Shown piece by piece: positions 34,659 to 36,702 of a stretch of 36,702 bases of DNA (position 1 is its first letter; every line of letters starts with the position of its first letter). The stretch is taken from the NCBI GenBank assembly GCA_938008535.1, contig CALLKF010000201.1:1-36702 (forward strand), read 5' to 3'. The notes below the pieces were generated by a model. That model was not told the origin of the DNA. It saw only the letters and a list, made by a program, of their open reading frames with translations, and did not search any database. Position numbers and translations under genes: made by a program. The DNA is from an uncultured Saprospirales bacterium (lineage in GTDB: Bacteria; Bacteroidota; Bacteroidia; Chitinophagales; JADIYW01).

Positions 34659-35357
34659 ATGAATATCAAAAAAGTAGTAAACCGTTTATACAAATTAGAT
34701 GATGCCGAACTCATTACTATTTCAAAAGCTAAAGTTGCTTTCATGCGCCGAGACTTGGCTGAACTGACACAGTTCGGCATCTCATCAGTTGAACTGGATG
34801 CGTTGGATGCACAAATCGATGATTTTGAAGCGTTTCCGACAGATATTGAACTGGAAGGCGAGCAAATGGATGTGACCGAGCGCAAGAATGTAAAGGCGAA
34901 CGCTATTAAAGAAGCGGTTGCCATGGTATTGCTGCGTGCGCAGAATAAATTTGGGCACGGCTCGGCGCGCTACAAGAGTTTTGCTACCAAAAATCTAGTG
35001 AACCGCGACGATGCAAACTTGTATGTTGGTGCCTTGCGCGTGGTGAAGCGCGCTACTTTGTACCTCGCTGATTTGTCCGCGCAAGGATTGACCGTTGCAG
35101 AACTGGACGCGCTAACTACCTTGTGCGAAGAATTTAAATTATTATTGATTGACCATAACGACATGATTGCCGACCGCAGCATTGCGCAGGAAGACCGCGT
35201 GCTGATGGGCAACGCGCTGTTTGATCAACTGAAAAAATATTGTCGCTCGGCGAAAAGCCAGTGGTTTTCAAAAAGCGAAGCACGTTTTAATGATTATATT
35301 ATTTATAAAACACCTAGCGGCAAGCATGAAGACGAGGCAAGTGAGGTTGAGGAATAG
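34659..35357 (+). CDS. Unknown internally duplicated helical protein, GC-rich
   Basis: A 232-aa protein I cannot assign to a family. It is almost entirely predicted helix, with no signal peptide or membrane segment. It consists of two similar halves of about 100 residues (about 13-110 and 116-216), aligned at an offset of 103: DDAELI with DDANLY, FGISSVELDAL (39-49) with QGLTVAELDAL (142-152), and GSARYKSF with SEARFNDY. An acidic tail follows (HEDEASEVEE). Three 60-bp lines inside the gene are 47-55% GC, against about 32-38% for lines of neighbouring genes, so it is compositionally foreign or under other codon selection. The ATG at 34659 is 79 bp after the array. No TAnnTTTG box was seen. 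Confidence 0.85.
   Translation: MNIKKVVNRLYKLDDAELITISKAKVAFMRRDLAELTQFGISSVELDALDAQIDDFEAFPTDIELEGEQMDVTERKNVKANAIKEAVAMVLLRAQNKFGHGSARYKSFATKNLVNRDDANLYVGALRVVKRATLYLADLSAQGLTVAELDALTTLCEEFKLLLIDHNDMIADRSIAQEDRVLMGNALFDQLKKYCRSAKSQWFSKSEARFNDYIIYKTPSGKHEDEASEVEE
34701..34781. repeat. 11-bp inverted repeat within the GC-rich gene
   Basis: GATGCCGAACT (34701-34711) and its perfect complement AGTTCGGCATC (34771-34781) lie 59 bp apart near the gene's 5' end. Confidence 0.6.
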
Positions 35358-35482
35358 TCCTTCGACAAGCTCAGGATGACAATGGTGTATTTATCATTAT
35401 TTTTATGAATTGCACTGCACTGTCAGGCTGAGTTTATCGAAGCCTTTTCGGTAAGCAGTCCTTCGACAAACTCAGGATGACA
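35358..35482. repeat. Three copies of a CTTCGACAA-type palindromic (REP-like) repeat
   Basis: The unit reads roughly CTTCGACAAGCTCAG followed by GATGACA. Copies lie at 35358-35381 (plus), 35421-35445 (reverse orientation) and 35459-35482 (plus), starting directly after the stop of the GC-rich gene. Copies 2 and 3 pair over 19 of 22 positions. I know this sequence as a widespread interspersed repeat in many bacterial genomes. No RAYT/Y1 transposase gene lies in this window. Confidence 0.8.
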
Positions 35483-35488
35483 CGGTAA

Positions 35489-36637
35489 TTACTCTTTAAT
35501 AAACTTCTGGATAGAATTATTTCCATCATCAATAATATTTAATAAATAAGTGCCTTTTGCCAATGATGAAACATCAATGGTGAGTTGCTTATTGTTGGTA
35601 GCAATTTTTTGTTCAATCAATTTTCTTCCTACAATATCAATTACTTCTAGCGAAGCATTGTTGGTTACGTTTCTTTCTATATCAATAGTTAGCATTCCAT
35701 CTTTAATTGGATTTGGATAAACAGAGAAATTCAACGTATTGCTTTTTTGTTTTACGCCTAAAGGAACACAAATGGCACTTCCGTCTACACCAAACGCCTT
35801 TTCAACCAAACTCGGAAAATCTATATATGGATTTCTGTTATTTTGAATGGAAAAAATGGAGTCGTTACGTTTGCGTTCAAATGCACTTGGCGGATCTAGT
35901 TTATGCCATTTTACACAAAGTTTCAAAATCCAGGAATCTAAAGATGGAAATGTATTTCCAGACAATACGTCATTTGCACTACTATTAGAAGTCCAAGTTG
36001 TTGCAAGTGTTTCGTATCTGGTAACCACATATAAATAGGCACGAGCAAAATCGCCTTTAAAAGAATCAGCAGGTTCAAAAACTTTTGTTGCATTAAAACC
36101 ATAATTTAAAGTTGTGTTTGATGTACCTACTTTTGTACCATTATAACTAGTTGAACTTGGTGTTTGCACATAACCTAACGGATAATTTGACTTTTCATTA
36201 TTGGTATAATTATCTGCAGGAAAAACAAAATTCATATCTGAACGCATTGGCAATTGATCAGCAAACCAAGAAGAAGGAAATGAATGTTCTTTTACATAAC
36301 AAGAACATTGAAATGTAGCAGTTCCACCAGCTCCACAAAAATTAGTTATAAATCTAAAATTGCAAGAGTCTAATCCGTTTGGTCGCTCAGAAGCATATCT
36401 ATCAACAATTACCGAGCCACCACCAGATTCTGCAGGTTTAGAATCAGTTTTAAAATAATAATCATCCATTGAGCTATAACTTAAGGAAATTGTATTCGCC
36501 GAGATTTTGTTAAATAGCTCAGTTTTTAAAGCAGCACACGTTTTATTAGTATCAACACCGTTGTAGTAAGTTCCTGGGTCAGCTTTTGTAATTTGGAAAG
36601 TGATAAAAATTACAATGGAAAGTAAAAGTTTCTTCAT
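35489..36637 (-). CDS. Secreted endonuclease I with T9SS sorting domain
   Basis: A 382-aa exported nuclease of the endonuclease I (EndA/NucM) family, signal peptide about 1-19. The beta-beta-alpha-metal site has E117-H118 (KEHSFPSSWF), and N146 or N147 (YTNNEKSNYPLG) in the second motif. Family motif DLxHLYPTD reads DMNFVFPAD here, with Phe in the His position. The WHKLDPPSAFERKRND and NRNPYIDFP segments (about 243-276) are typical of the family. The C-terminal 75 residues are a T9SS sorting domain: YPNPIKDGMLTIDI, a central VIDIVGRKL, and the ending KGTYLLNIIDDGNNSIQKFIKE. It should degrade extracellular DNA at the surface. A TAnnTTTG box is 17 nt upstream. Confidence 0.88.
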   Translation of the reverse strand: MKKLLLSIVIFITFQITKADPGTYYNGVDTNKTCAALKTELFNKISANTISLSYSSMDDYYFKTDSKPAESGGGSVIVDRYASERPNGLDSCNFRFITNFCGAGGTATFQCSCYVKEHSFPSSWFADQLPMRSDMNFVFPADNYTNNEKSNYPLGYVQTPSSTSYNGTKVGTSNTTLNYGFNATKVFEPADSFKGDFARAYLYVVTRYETLATTWTSNSSANDVLSGNTFPSLDSWILKLCVKWHKLDPPSAFERKRNDSIFSIQNNRNPYIDFPSLVEKAFGVDGSAICVPLGVKQKSNTLNFSVYPNPIKDGMLTIDIERNVTNNASLEVIDIVGRKLIEQKIATNNKQLTIDVSSLAKGTYLLNIIDDGNNSIQKFIKE

Positions 36638-36654
36638 AAAATTAACATGAAGAA

Positions 36655-36662
36655 CAAAGATA
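36655..36662 (-). promoter_or_regulatory. -7 box for the endonuclease I gene
   Basis: TATCTTTG on the minus strand, a perfect TAnnTTTG, ends 17 nt before the ATG. Confidence 0.45.
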
Positions 36663-36702
36663 ATCTATTCCAAAATAAAAAGCTTGTTAAAATTGTACAC
36701 TA

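Noticed and set aside
35358..35482. Insertion sequence with terminal inverted repeats
   Set aside because: No transposase frame lies between or beside the copies, and the unit is better explained as an interspersed palindromic repeat.

Overview
The window is a stretch of a low-GC (about 30-35%) Bacteroidota chromosome. Four things show this: a type IX secretion (T9SS) C-terminal sorting domain on two secreted proteins; a TonB-dependent receptor next to a DUF5689 lipoprotein; lineage-typical genes (DUF3098, DUF922, a CcmD-like protein, the ftsX-DUF3098-uppP-truB-ribF cluster); and Bacteroidota-type -7 promoter boxes (TAnnTTTG). Two futalosine-pathway menaquinone genes (mqnD, mqnB) are present. 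I could not fix the class or genus. No rRNA, tRNA, CRISPR array or transposase was seen.

Layout. 1-3100: truncated lipoprotein, then a polyprenyl-phosphate sugar synthase (GT2) paired with a GT-C membrane glycosyltransferase. 3181-7724: mqnD, a DUF922 secreted protein, and a secreted GH31 glycosidase translationally coupled to a T9SS-sorted protein. 7777-10645: ABC1/UbiB-like kinase with a TetR C-terminal-domain protein, diverging from a polyprenyl diphosphate synthase. 10650-13801: ABC transporter pair and a DUF4377/META-domain protein. 13811-18778: glutamate dehydrogenase, CcmD-like protein, cystathionine beta-synthase-type enzyme, DinB protein, mqnB, a PTPS-type pterin enzyme and an ElaA-like acetyltransferase. 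18827-23740: a seven-gene minus-strand run ending in the ribF-truB-uppP-DUF3098-ftsX housekeeping cluster. 23807-27088: acyltransferase, transglutaminase-like protein, an intergenic 21-bp-period repeat, holA. 27241-33137: DUF5689 lipoprotein and TonB-dependent receptor diverging from a secreted EEP-family nuclease/phosphatase. 33138-35488: an accessory-looking island. 35489-36637: a T9SS-sorted endonuclease I.

The most unusual part is 33138-35488. It holds a carbon-nitrogen hydrolase gene with a 64-bp structured element just beyond its 3' end; an array of exactly eleven 21-bp units sharing a [AG]TTCTAAT[TC] core with no phase slip; a gene of about 50% GC encoding an internally duplicated 232-aa helical protein of unknown function; and three copies of a CTTCGACAA-type palindromic repeat. 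A second, more degenerate 21-bp-period array lies at 25714-26007, so helically phased 21-bp repetition occurs twice in 37 kb in unrelated gene contexts. Together with the internally duplicated GC-rich gene it is the best candidate here for something undescribed.

The secreted nuclease/phosphatase, endonuclease I, TonB-dependent receptor and DUF5689 lipoprotein suggest scavenging of extracellular nucleic acid or organic phosphate at the cell surface (inference). Several genes have a perfect TAnnTTTG box only 4-6 nt before the start codon, suggesting leaderless or nearly leaderless transcripts.
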